From: Halobacteria archaeon
GTDB lineage: Bacteria > Pseudomonadota > Gammaproteobacteria > UBA9214
Length of the DNA: 9,229 nucleotides
Direction: 5' to 3'
Assembly (NCBI GenBank): GCA_013041945.1
Contig: JABDRC010000132.1
Coordinates: forward strand, 1-9,229
The notes under the pieces were generated by a model that was given only the letters and a program-made list of their open reading frames with translations, ran no database searches and had not been told where the DNA came from. Position 1 is the stretch's first letter. Each line of letters begins with the position of its first letter. Both the position numbers and the translations under genes were made by a program. Shown here in pieces: positions 1-5,702 of this stretch.

Positions 1-288
1 GTCGCGATGCAGCGGCTGCCCGTTCAGGCAGACCGAGTTCGAGTTCTTCACCCGGCCGGTGGCACGGGAACGGGAGCCCGGCATGCCGATGCCGATGCTG
101 CAGGTTGCACCTGCCCCTGCCTCGAGCACGGCGACGAGATCGCCGATGGCGCGCAGCGTGCCCTGGTAATCGCTATGCGGCGTCGCCACGCGCTCGCGCA
201 CGCATTCGCTGCCGCTGCGGTCGAGCACCAGGCCCTCGATCTTGCTGCCGCCCAGGTCGATGCCGATGCGCATGTCAGGTGCTGCCAT
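1..288 (-). CDS. mak: ROK-family sugar kinase, Mak/fructokinase-like (partial, N-terminal 96 residues)
   Basis: Only the N-terminus is present; the gene runs off the left edge. ROK kinases phosphorylate sugars such as fructose, glucose, mannose or N-acetyl amino sugars with ATP in the cytoplasm. The translation opens with the phosphate-binding motif MRIGIDLGGSKIE (residues 6-18). It continues through SIGIGMPGS and VKNSNSVCLNGQP, which closely follow E. coli Mak (GMGIPGS, VKNANSTWLNGQP) and are less like NagK. Start choice is uncertain. ATG at 288 overlaps the upstream phosphatase gene by 14 bases and has a nearby GAGG. ATG at 273 would match the usual MRIGIDLGG start but lacks its own ribosome site and would rely on translational coupling. 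It is the last visible gene of the ampD operon. The catalytic Asp and the zinc-binding CXCGXXGC region lie outside the window, so substrate cannot be judged; fructokinase is the best guess. Confidence 0.8.
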   Translation of the reverse strand, partial: MAAPDMRIGIDLGGSKIEGLVLDRSGSECVRERVATPHSDYQGTLRAIGDLVAVLEAGAGATCSIGIGMPGSRSRATGRVKNSNSVCLNGQPLHRD

Positions 289-880
289 GCGCCTCGAAGT
301 TGAACCTGCGCAAGCGGTCGGTACGCAGGCGCGTGAGGCCTGCGTTGGCCACGTGAATTCGGTACATGGCCACCGGCGGCATGCTGAGCACGCTGGACAG
401 GATGGCGCGAATGACACCGGCATGCGCAATCACCAGCACCGACCGGCCCGGGTAGCGTTCGAGCAGCTGTTCGAAACCGGCGCTTACACGCGCAACGAAT
501 ACATCCAGCGGCTCCGCACCGGGGGGGCGGTTCGCCACCGGGTCATGGTAGAAGCGTGTCACCTGGCCGGGAATCTGTTGCTCGAGTTCCGAGCGGGACT
601 TGCCTTCCCATTCGCCAAAACCGACCTCGGCGAAGCGCTCCTCCACGGCCAGCGGAATAGCGTGCTGCTCCGCCAGCCGGGTGGCGAAGGCATGGCAGCG
701 CTGCAGGGGCGAGCTGACAATCTGGTGCCAGTCATGGCGTCCCGCGAGCGCCGCCTGCATCTGCTGCCAGCCGCGCTCGCTCAACGGGTCATCGACCTGG
801 CCGCGGAACCGGCTGCCACCCACCGGCTCACCGTGTCGCAACAACTCGATCGCCGTCTCCTGTCCGGCCTGGTCAGCCAT
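275..880 (-). CDS. Histidine phosphatase family protein (phosphoglycerate mutase/CobC-like)
   Basis: A 201-residue cytoplasmic protein of the histidine phosphatase superfamily, which forms a phosphohistidine intermediate and removes phosphate from small molecules. The catalytic RHGE motif is at residues 15-18 (His16 the nucleophile). SSPLQRC gives Arg61, FAEVGFGEWEG (83-93) gives the acidic residue (probably Glu85), and VLVIAHAGV gives the second His153, so the active site looks complete. Overall pattern and length (about 200 residues) resemble alpha-ribazole phosphatase CobC and broad-specificity phosphatases, but no cobalamin genes are nearby and the substrate is unknown. Start ATG at 880 overlaps the ampD stop by 8 bases (ATGGCTGA), suggesting translational coupling. 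An open frame extends further upstream, but it lies wholly inside ampD in another frame and is not expected to be translated. It sits between ampD and a ROK sugar kinase, so a sugar phosphate substrate is possible (inference). Confidence 0.9.
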   Translation of the reverse strand: MADQAGQETAIELLRHGEPVGGSRFRGQVDDPLSERGWQQMQAALAGRHDWHQIVSSPLQRCHAFATRLAEQHAIPLAVEERFAEVGFGEWEGKSRSELEQQIPGQVTRFYHDPVANRPPGAEPLDVFVARVSAGFEQLLERYPGRSVLVIAHAGVIRAILSSVLSMPPVAMYRIHVANAGLTRLRTDRLRRFNFEAHGST

Positions 881-1433
881 GGTGCGTGGCCAGCAACTGC
901 CTGAAATGCTTCCAGTCGAAGCCGGGGCCGGGATCGGTCTTGCGCCCGGGCGCGATATCCGCATGCCCGGTAACCGCCCCGGGCGACAGGCGCGGGAACA
1001 TGGCCAGTAAACGGCTGACCACATCAGCCAGGCGTTCATATTGCGCGCCCGTGTAGGCTTCCTCGTCCAGGCCCTCCAGCTCGATACCCACGGAAAAATC
1101 GTTGCACGCCGTACGGCCATCGAAACAGGAGTCGCCCGCATGCCAGGCCCGCTTGCTGAACGGGACGTACTGGATCAGTTCGCCGTCACGCCGTATCAGC
1201 AGATGGCTGGACACCTTCAGATGTGCCATATCGGCAAAATAGGGATGCGCACCGGGGTCGAGGCAGTTGGTGAACAGCTGGTCGATTTCCGGACCGCCGT
1301 AGCAACCCGGCGGCAGGCTGATGCCGTGAATGACGACCAGTTCGACGTCACAGCCCTCCGGCCGTTCGTCGCAATTGGGCGACAGGACCTGCCGGGCGTC
1401 CGGCAGGCAGTCAACTGCGGGGTCTGACTTCAT
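873..1433 (-). CDS. ampD: 1,6-anhydro-N-acetylmuramyl-L-alanine amidase AmpD
   Basis: AmpD is a cytoplasmic zinc amidase that cuts the bond between anhydro-N-acetylmuramic acid and the stem peptide of imported muropeptides, a step in peptidoglycan recycling. In species with AmpC/AmpR it indirectly keeps the beta-lactamase off. The 186-residue product has the usual family length. Zinc ligands are visible as His36 (in VVIHGISLPPG), His157 (in TGHADIAPGRKTDPG) and Asp167; Glu118 (VGIELEG) and Lys165 match the catalytic residues of the Citrobacter enzyme. SSHLLIRRDGELIQYVPF and AWHAG are also typical. The ATG at 1433 is preceded by AGGA about four bases away. This is the first gene of a minus-strand operon with the phosphatase and the ROK kinase. 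There is no signal peptide, which argues for the cytosolic AmpD rather than a secreted AmiD-type amidase. Its promoter lies in the gap shared with the divergent ygiM-like gene. Confidence 0.96.
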   Translation of the reverse strand: MKSDPAVDCLPDARQVLSPNCDERPEGCDVELVVIHGISLPPGCYGGPEIDQLFTNCLDPGAHPYFADMAHLKVSSHLLIRRDGELIQYVPFSKRAWHAGDSCFDGRTACNDFSVGIELEGLDEEAYTGAQYERLADVVSRLLAMFPRLSPGAVTGHADIAPGRKTDPGPGFDWKHFRQLLATHHG

Positions 1434-1457
1434 GTTTCCTGTGCTGTTGTCTCATCG

Positions 1458-1488
1458 GTCGATCACCCAATATACTGTCATGATCGAC
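1458..1488. promoter_or_regulatory. 8-bp inverted repeat flanking the ampD -10 element (possible operator)
   Basis: GTCGATCA at 1458-1465 is the exact reverse complement of TGATCGAC at 1481-1488, separated by 15 bases. The proposed ampD -10 hexamer (1469-1474) lies between the arms, and the centre-to-centre distance of 23 bases is about two helical turns, as for a dimeric repressor. No known regulator is recognised. It could be chance. Confidence 0.35.
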
Positions 1489-1497
1489 AAATGATAA
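1469..1497 (-). promoter_or_regulatory. Putative sigma-70 promoter of the ampD operon
   Basis: Reading the minus strand, TTATCA (1497-1492, 4 of 6 to consensus) is followed after 17 bases by TATATT (1474-1469, 5 of 6). Transcription would start near 1462, giving a leader of roughly 30 bases before the ampD ATG at 1433. This is called by eye from spacing and consensus only. Confidence 0.5.
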
Positions 1498-1554
1498 GCA
1501 ATCCCGTTGTTTTTCCATTGTTTAACGCATGTCGGCAAACATCGTGCGCCGCAC

Positions 1555-1589
1555 TGCACAGGCACCGGTCGTATAGGCTAGAATAGCCT
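1555..1589 (+). promoter_or_regulatory. Putative sigma-70 promoter of the ygiM-like gene, with an inverted repeat at the -10
   Basis: TGCACA (1555-1560, 4 of 6) is followed after 18 bases by TAGAAT (1579-1584, 5 of 6). The -10 is embedded in a perfect 6-bp inverted repeat, AGGCTA at 1575-1580 and TAGCCT at 1584-1589, with GAA between. The start site would be near 1591, about 30 bases before the GTG start codon. Confidence 0.5.
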
Positions 1590-1621
1590 CCCGAATTTCT
1601 TAAGCACAAGCCGGAGTCGCA

Positions 1622-2290
1622 GTGAACCGCACACGCCTTCTCTTTTTGCTCGCACTGTTTGTGGCCGGTCAGGCCATGGGTGAAACCCGTTACGTCAGCG
1701 ATACGCTGGAAATTACCATGCGCAGCGGCAAGGGTACGAGTTACGGCATTACCCGCATGCTGCGCAGCGGCACCCCGGTGGAGGTGCTCGACGAGGACAA
1801 GAAAACCGGCTACACACAAGTGCGCACCAGGAGCGGCAAGGAAGGCTGGGTGCTGTCACGCTTCCTGATGAAGACCCCGGCCGCGCGCGACCGGCTGGCC
1901 GGCGCGGAAAAAAAGCTCGCCGAAATGGAGCTGGAAAACCGCAAACTCGAGACCACCCTGGCGTCGCTGAAAGATGAAAAAGTGAAACTGAGCAAAAATC
2001 TCGGCAGCCTGGACAACGAGAGCCGCAAGGTCAGCCAGGAACTGGCCGAGATCAAGCGTACCGCGTCCAGCGCACTGGCAATCGACACGGAAAACAAGGA
2101 ATTGAAAACCCGGGTGGTGTCGCTCGAACGTGAGCTGCAGACCGTGCAACAGGAAAATGAGGGCCTCAAGGACCGCACGGCACGTGACTGGTTCATGGTC
2201 GGCGCCGCCGTGGTCCTGCTGGGCATCATCGTCGGACTGATCATCCCGCGTATTCGCTGGCGCAAGAAATCCAGCTGGGATACATTTTAA
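1622..2290 (+). CDS. ygiM: YgiM-type SH3 domain protein with coiled coil and C-terminal membrane anchor (TIGR04211-like)
   Basis: A 222-residue envelope protein of unknown exact role. Residues 1-20 form a signal peptide (charged N-terminus, hydrophobic LLFLLALFVAG, AMG before GETRYVSD). Residues 21-85 form a bacterial SH3 domain; ETRYVSDTLEITMRSGKG and the GWV segment match the family. Residues 88-190 are rich in Glu, Lys, Leu and Gln with heptad character, so a coiled coil is likely. Residues 191-210 (WFMVGAAVVLLGIIVGLIIP) form a membrane helix, followed by a short basic tail. This order of parts and the length match E. coli YgiM. The start is GTG with GGAG five bases upstream. The gene appears monocistronic, divergent from ampD and convergent with ilvD. 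SH3b domains often bind peptidoglycan peptides, so a cell-wall role is plausible next to ampD, but this is inference. Confidence 0.9.
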   Translation: MNRTRLLFLLALFVAGQAMGETRYVSDTLEITMRSGKGTSYGITRMLRSGTPVEVLDEDKKTGYTQVRTRSGKEGWVLSRFLMKTPAARDRLAGAEKKLAEMELENRKLETTLASLKDEKVKLSKNLGSLDNESRKVSQELAEIKRTASSALAIDTENKELKTRVVSLERELQTVQQENEGLKDRTARDWFMVGAAVVLLGIIVGLIIPRIRWRKKSSWDTF

Positions 2291-2300
2291 ATCTTCACCC

Positions 2301-2438
2301 GTCATTCCCGCGCAGGCGGGAATCCAGCGGTAAACAGTATTTGATGCGACAATTTACCCACTGGTTTTGAATAAACCAAACATTTCTACAGGCAGGCGGT
2401 AATCAGACGGGCTGGATTCCCGCCTGCGCGGGAATGAC
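2301..2438. repeat. REP/MITE-like element: 28-bp perfect inverted repeat around 82 bp
   Basis: The arm at 2301-2328 is the exact reverse complement of the arm at 2411-2438. Each arm contains a smaller palindrome, ATTCCCGC-GCAG-GCGGGAAT, of the kind scattered through many proteobacterial genomes (similar in core to the Neisseria dRS3 ATTCCC-N8-GGGAAT repeats). The interior holds two small inverted repeats, GGTAAA/TTTACC (2329-2334 and 2353-2358) and TGGTTT/AAACCA (2362-2367 and 2373-2378). It also holds a decayed partial arm at 2392-2406 (GCAGGCGGTAATCAG). There is no clear target-site duplication, no transposase and no T-run after either arm. It lies between two converging genes, the usual place for REP elements, and in RNA it would fold into a long hairpin that may protect or end transcripts. 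The rest of the 2291-2606 gap shows nothing else I can support. Confidence 0.8.
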
Positions 2439-2606
2439 AGGAAGGTATTTCCGGATACTGGTGTGCGAAATTCAATCGCGAACCGCGTCCGCTCCTGCAT
2501 GCTAATCCTACACCACGTATATTCATTCGATGAGGTGCTCTCTATTTCAGGCTGAATTACGCCGGAGCCTGCCCCCACGGAGGCGGAGACGGGAAAGACA
2601 ATCTAG

Positions 2607-4286
2607 TTATTCGTCCGTCACACAGCCCTCCGAGGCATTCTTCACGACCCGGATATACTTGGCCAGCGTGCCGCGCTCGGCCTTGTAGGGCGGCATTTTC
2701 CAATCCGCGCGACGCTGCTGCATTTCTTCATCGCTGACATCCACTGCCAGTGACTTCCGCTCGGCATCGATGGTGATGACATCGCCGTCGCGAAGCAGTC
2801 CGATCGCCCCCCCTTCCTGTGCCTCGGGCACAATGTGCCCGATAATGAATCCGTGCGAACCGCCCGAGAAACGCCCGTCGGTCAGCAGCGCGACATCCTG
2901 GCCGAGTCCCGCACCCATGATGGCCGAGGTCGGCGTCAGCATCTCCGGCATGCCGGGACCGCCCTTCGGCCCCTCGTAACGAATCACCACGACATCACCC
3001 TTGCCGATCTTGCCGGCCTCGAGTGCCGCCAGCATGTCTTCCTCTGAGTCATAGACGCGCGCCGGCCCGCTGAAGTGCAAACCCTCCTTGCCGGTTATCT
3101 TCGCCACCGAACCGCCCGGCGCCAGGTTGCCCTTGAGGATCTGGATATGACCGCTGGCCTTGATCGGTTCGGACAGTGAATGAAACACGTCCTGCCCGTC
3201 CGCCAGCCCCGGCAGGTCCTGCAGGTTATCCGCAACGGTGTGTCCCGTGACCGTCAGGCAGTCGCCCTCGATGAGTCCTTCCGCCAGCAGGTATTTCATC
3301 ACGGCCGGTGTGCCGCCGACGTTGTGCAGGTCTTCCATGACATACCGGCCGCTCGGTTTCAGGTCGGCCAGGAACGGGATACGGTCGCTGACGGACTGGA
3401 AATCATCGATGCCCAGGTCCACATTGACGGCACGCGCCATGGCAATCAGGTGCAGTACGGCATTGGTGGAGCCGCCCAGCGCCATGATGATGACCATGGC
3501 ATTCTCGAAGGCGGCGCGCGTCATGATGTCGCGCGGCTTGATGTCCTGCTCGAGCAGGTGGCGGATCGCCCGGCCGGCGTTGAAACACTCTGCCAGCTTG
3601 CCGGGATCGACGGCCGGTGTCGAGGAACTGTACGGCAGCGACATGCCCATGGCCTCGATGGCGGAGGCCATGGTGTTGGCCGTGTACATGCCGCCACAGG
3701 CACCCGGGCCGGGGCAGGCATGGTCAACGATGTTGTGCCGCGTCGTCTCGTCGATCTTGCCGGCGATGAATTCGCCATAGCTCTGGAACGCCGAGACGAT
3801 ATCGAGCGCCTGGTTATGATAGTGGCCGGGTTTGATGGTGCCGCCGTAGATCATCAGCGACGGACGGTTGAGACGTCCCATGGCAATCAGGCATCCGGGC
3901 ATGTTCTTGTCGCAACCCGGCAGGGAGATATTGGCGTCATACCACTGCGCACTCATGACGGTCTCGATCGAGTCTGCAATCAGGTCACGCGACTGCAGTG
4001 AAAAACTCATACCGTCCGTACCCATGGAGATACCGTCGCTGACACCGACAGTATTGAAGCGCATGCCGACCAGGCCGGCATCCACCACGCCCTCGCGGAC
4101 CTTTGCCGCCAGGTCATTCAGGTGCATGTTGCAGGTATTGCCTTCGTACCACACGCTCGAGATACCGACCTGCGCCTTGTCCATGTCGGCATCGGTCAGG
4201 CCGGTACCGACCAACATCGCCTGCGAGGCGCCCTGCGACTTCGGCTGGGTAATTCTCGAACTGTATCGGTTCAGTTTCTGGGTCAT
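2607..4286 (-). CDS. ilvD: Dihydroxy-acid dehydratase IlvD
   Basis: IlvD dehydrates 2,3-dihydroxy-isovalerate and 2,3-dihydroxy-3-methylvalerate to the 2-keto acids that give valine, leucine and isoleucine. The 559-residue protein belongs to the IlvD/Edd family. Iron-sulfur cysteines are visible as Cys52 (GNTCNMHL), Cys125 (SLPGCDKNMPG) and Cys197 (CPGPGACGGMYTANTMA). Lys127 is the likely carbamylated, magnesium-binding residue, and GRFSGGSHG near 471-479 carries the conserved serine. Length and N-terminus (MTQKLNRYSSRITQ) fit the shorter class that resembles [2Fe-2S] dehydratases of plants and mycobacteria, rather than the roughly 615-residue E. coli type; cluster type is inferred. The start is ATG at 4286 because GGAGAGGAG lies six bases upstream. 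The open frame continues 32 codons further but without family similarity. It converges with the ygiM-like gene and diverges from the persulfide dioxygenase; no other ilv genes are present. Confidence 0.96.
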   Translation of the reverse strand: MTQKLNRYSSRITQPKSQGASQAMLVGTGLTDADMDKAQVGISSVWYEGNTCNMHLNDLAAKVREGVVDAGLVGMRFNTVGVSDGISMGTDGMSFSLQSRDLIADSIETVMSAQWYDANISLPGCDKNMPGCLIAMGRLNRPSLMIYGGTIKPGHYHNQALDIVSAFQSYGEFIAGKIDETTRHNIVDHACPGPGACGGMYTANTMASAIEAMGMSLPYSSSTPAVDPGKLAECFNAGRAIRHLLEQDIKPRDIMTRAAFENAMVIIMALGGSTNAVLHLIAMARAVNVDLGIDDFQSVSDRIPFLADLKPSGRYVMEDLHNVGGTPAVMKYLLAEGLIEGDCLTVTGHTVADNLQDLPGLADGQDVFHSLSEPIKASGHIQILKGNLAPGGSVAKITGKEGLHFSGPARVYDSEEDMLAALEAGKIGKGDVVVIRYEGPKGGPGMPEMLTPTSAIMGAGLGQDVALLTDGRFSGGSHGFIIGHIVPEAQEGGAIGLLRDGDVITIDAERKSLAVDVSDEEMQQRRADWKMPPYKAERGTLAKYIRVVKNASEGCVTDE

Positions 4287-4307
4287 CTTGTTCTCCTCTC
4301 CTGCAAA

Positions 4308-4325
4308 CCGGTCTACCGCGACCGG
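4308..4325 (-). other. Small hairpin in the ilvD leader
   Basis: CCGGTC (4308-4313) and GACCGG (4320-4325) form a perfect 6-bp inverted repeat with a six-base loop, just upstream of the ilvD ribosome site. If transcription starts near 4325 the hairpin would sit at the very 5' end of the mRNA, where it could affect stability. A second one, ACGGGC-CGG-GCCCGT (4381-4395), lies further upstream. Function is inferred only. Confidence 0.3.
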
Positions 4326-4331
4326 CCCGCT

Positions 4332-4367
4332 ATTGTACAGAGGGTGAGCGTCGCGCTGCATGCAGCG
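4332..4367 (-). promoter_or_regulatory. Putative ilvD promoter with a 14-bp palindrome over the -35 region
   Basis: On the minus strand TACAAT (4337-4332, 5 of 6) is a good -10, but the hexamer 17 bases upstream (4360-4355, TGCAGC) is a poor -35. That site lies inside the perfect palindrome CGCTGCATGCAGCG at 4354-4367. A weak -35 covered by a palindrome suggests a transcription factor site, identity unknown. Transcription would start near 4325, leaving a leader of about 40 bases. Confidence 0.4.
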
Positions 4368-4423
4368 GTCTTTCTGCATCACGGGCCGGGCCCGTTCGCA
4401 GAATATTCCGGCTAGTCATAAAA

Positions 4424-4451
4424 TTGACATACTCTGTTTTTAAAATATGAT
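4424..4451 (+). promoter_or_regulatory. Strong putative sigma-70 promoter for the persulfide dioxygenase gene
   Basis: A perfect TTGACA (4424-4429) is followed after 16 bases by TATGAT (4446-4451, 5 of 6), reading toward the dioxygenase gene. It lies in an AT-rich stretch; I count 42 G or C in 140 bases over 4421-4560. Transcription would begin near 4458, giving a leader of roughly 185 bases. The leader also holds a palindrome GCTATATAGC (4517-4526), a direct repeat ATATGCTT (4543-4550 and 4566-4573) and a second -10-like TAGAAT (4562-4567) without a clear -35. I see no convincing sigma-54 site. The rest of the 4287-4642 gap holds the ilvD control elements and no supportable gene. Confidence 0.6.
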
Positions 4452-4642
4452 GTGAAACAACAGGATAAAATAGTTTTTCCTCCCTGAAAATCCATGCGAA
4501 AATCCAGCCTGTTATTGCTATATAGCTGCCAAGTATTTTATTATATGCTTATTGTTTGATGTAGAATATGCTTGGTGAATGTACAACGGGTCTGGCGCTG
4601 TGCGCAGCCCAACGAGTCAAGGTCAAGGGAGGCCGCAATAGC

Positions 4643-5362
4643 ATGCGTGTACGGCAGTTATTCGATTCAGGCAGTTCCACCTACAGCTACCTGGTGTGGG
4701 ACATCGACAGCCGCGAGGCCGCCCTCATCGACCCGGTTCAGGAACAGGCCGGTCGCGACGCCGGTCTGGTACGGGAGCTGGGACTGACCCTGAAGTACAC
4801 GCTTGAAACCCATGTGCATGGCGACCATGTCACCGGATCGGGTTATTTGCGGGAAGCCCTGAATTCAATCGTGATCGCGCACGAAAACAGCCGCACGAAG
4901 TGCGCGGATGTACTCGTCAGGGACGGTGATTTCATCCCGCTCGGACACCAGCGCATCAACATCCTGTTCACACCCGGTCATACCAACAACCATGTCTGTC
5001 TGACCATACCGGGTGCGATCTTTACCGGTGATTCCCTGCTGATTGGCAGCTGCGGGCGCACCGATCACCATTCCGGCGATCCAGGCGCGCAGTACGACTC
5101 GATTACAGAGAAGCTGTTCGCATTACCCGACGACACGCTGGTATACCCCGGCCATGATTATCACGGCAAGACCTGTTCCACCATCGGCGAGGAAAAAACT
5201 TACAACCCGCAAATCGGTGCGCATGTCAGTCGCCAGGCATTTATCGAGGCGGTGAGCAGTATCAAACTGGATCCTCCGCAGCGCCTGTTAGAAGCCCTGC
5301 CCGCCAACCTGCGCTGCGGCATGCCCATCCACCACGCCGGTCATACCACCGCCATCTCCTGA
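4643..5362 (+). CDS. Persulfide dioxygenase, ETHE1-like metallo-beta-lactamase fold protein
   Basis: This family uses mononuclear iron and oxygen to oxidise glutathione persulfide to sulfite, clearing products of sulfide oxidation in the cytoplasm. The 239-residue product has the metal-binding motif THVHGDHVTGSG (residues 56-67, His57, His59, Asp61, His62), then TPGHTNNH (His113), FTGDSLLIGSCGRTD (Asp130) and YPGHDYHG (His171). The RQLFDSGSSTYSYL start, GCGRTD-type segment, EEKTYNPQ and PANLRCGMP end follow human ETHE1, separating it from glyoxalase II. The ATG at 4643 was chosen because family members begin just before RQLFD. AAGGGAGG lies ten bases upstream, a slightly long spacing. The open frame could extend to 4568, but those 25 residues resemble nothing in the family. 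No sulfide:quinone reductase or rhodanese gene is adjacent in this window. It is transcribed away from ilvD, probably from the promoter at 4424. Confidence 0.93.
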   Translation: MRVRQLFDSGSSTYSYLVWDIDSREAALIDPVQEQAGRDAGLVRELGLTLKYTLETHVHGDHVTGSGYLREALNSIVIAHENSRTKCADVLVRDGDFIPLGHQRINILFTPGHTNNHVCLTIPGAIFTGDSLLIGSCGRTDHHSGDPGAQYDSITEKLFALPDDTLVYPGHDYHGKTCSTIGEEKTYNPQIGAHVSRQAFIEAVSSIKLDPPQRLLEALPANLRCGMPIHHAGHTTAIS

Positions 5363-5366
5363 CCCG

Positions 5367-5382
5367 GGCCGCGCAAGCGGCC
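5367..5382 (+). terminator. GC-rich hairpin just after the dioxygenase gene, possible weak terminator
   Basis: GGCCGC (5367-5372) and GCGGCC (5377-5382) form a perfect 6-bp stem closed by a GCAA tetraloop of the stable GNRA type, four bases after the stop codon. Only TTCCT follows, so it lacks a proper U-tract. It may end transcription weakly or protect the 3' end. Its right arm can also pair elsewhere (see the next element). Confidence 0.4.
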
Positions 5383-5392
5383 TTCCTGACAC

Positions 5393-5444
5393 GACAGGGT
5401 TATCCCGACGACCGGCAAGGTCGTCAACCACCCTGTCCGGCCGC
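5393..5444 (+). other. Nested stem-loop with a competing long-range pairing
   Basis: An outer stem pairs GACAGGGT (5393-5400) with ACCCTGTC (5430-5437). An inner stem pairs GACGACC (5407-5413) with GGTCGTC (5419-5425) around a GGCAA loop, giving 15 perfect pairs with one internal loop. In addition GGCCGC at 5439-5444 repeats the left arm of the preceding hairpin, so the segment 5377-5382 can pair either with 5367-5372 or with 5439-5444. That arrangement resembles RNA switches, but I do not recognise a known riboswitch, including the c-di-GMP classes. The remainder of the 5363-5702 gap has a T-rich patch near 5571-5587 and no confident promoter. Confidence 0.45.
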
Positions 5445-5663
5445 AGCAGCACTCCGCGACCGCCATAATAAACAGCCGCTGCCGGCACCCGCCGCATACT
5501 CGTTGCCCCTGCCTGCCGGTCCCCGGTCACGCTGTTGCACCCGGTTCGCGCCATTACCCGGCCCGCCACACAATTTCCTTTCTTTTACAGTTGGTTATCA
5601 GCCAAGAACGGCCTTCAGTTCCCCCCTGCCCGGCCGATTCTAGTTACTGATGAGCCCACGGAT

Positions 5664-5702
5664 ATGCTTCCGCGGATAATCCACCGGGAGCCCGACGCGT
5701 AG
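5664..5702 (+). other. 12-codon mini-ORF abutting the GGDEF-EAL start codon
   Basis: ATG at 5664 opens a frame of twelve codons (MLPRIIHREPDA) that ends in TAG directly before the ATG of the next gene (TAGATG at 5700-5705), in the same reading frame. There is no strong ribosome site before it. GGGAG at 5686-5690 falls within it and sits twelve bases before the main start. It may be a leader that couples translation, or simply chance. Confidence 0.25.

Noticed and set aside
242..904. Long plus-strand open frame of 220 codons
   Set aside because: It lies antisense to the histidine phosphatase and the kinase start, both of which have clear motifs; its translation resembles no family and is explained by GC-rich codon bias.
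881..1141. N-terminal extension of the histidine phosphatase to an ATG at 1141
   Set aside because: The extra 87 codons lie inside ampD in a different frame and precede the conserved RHGE motif that normally sits near the N-terminus.
2354..2578. Minus-strand 74-codon frame in the ygiM-ilvD gap
   Set aside because: Its FPRRRES segment is the familiar false translation of the ATTCCCGC repeat, and there is no ribosome site or family match.
3180..4001. Plus-strand open frame of 273 codons
   Set aside because: It is wholly antisense to ilvD, which is certain from its cysteine motifs; the frame is a GC-rich shadow with no recognisable domain.
4287..4382. N-terminal extension of IlvD by 32 codons
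   Set aside because: The ATG at 4286 has an excellent ribosome site and gives the family's usual start; the extension would cover the probable promoter and leader.
4595..4612. TGGCGC near 4600 as a sigma-54 promoter before the dioxygenase
   Set aside because: The required GC of the -12 element is not at the right distance from the GG of the -24 element.
5288..5569. Minus-strand 93-codon frame overlapping the end of the dioxygenase gene
   Set aside because: It partly overlaps a well-supported gene antisense, has low-complexity Gly/Arg-rich composition and no ribosome site.
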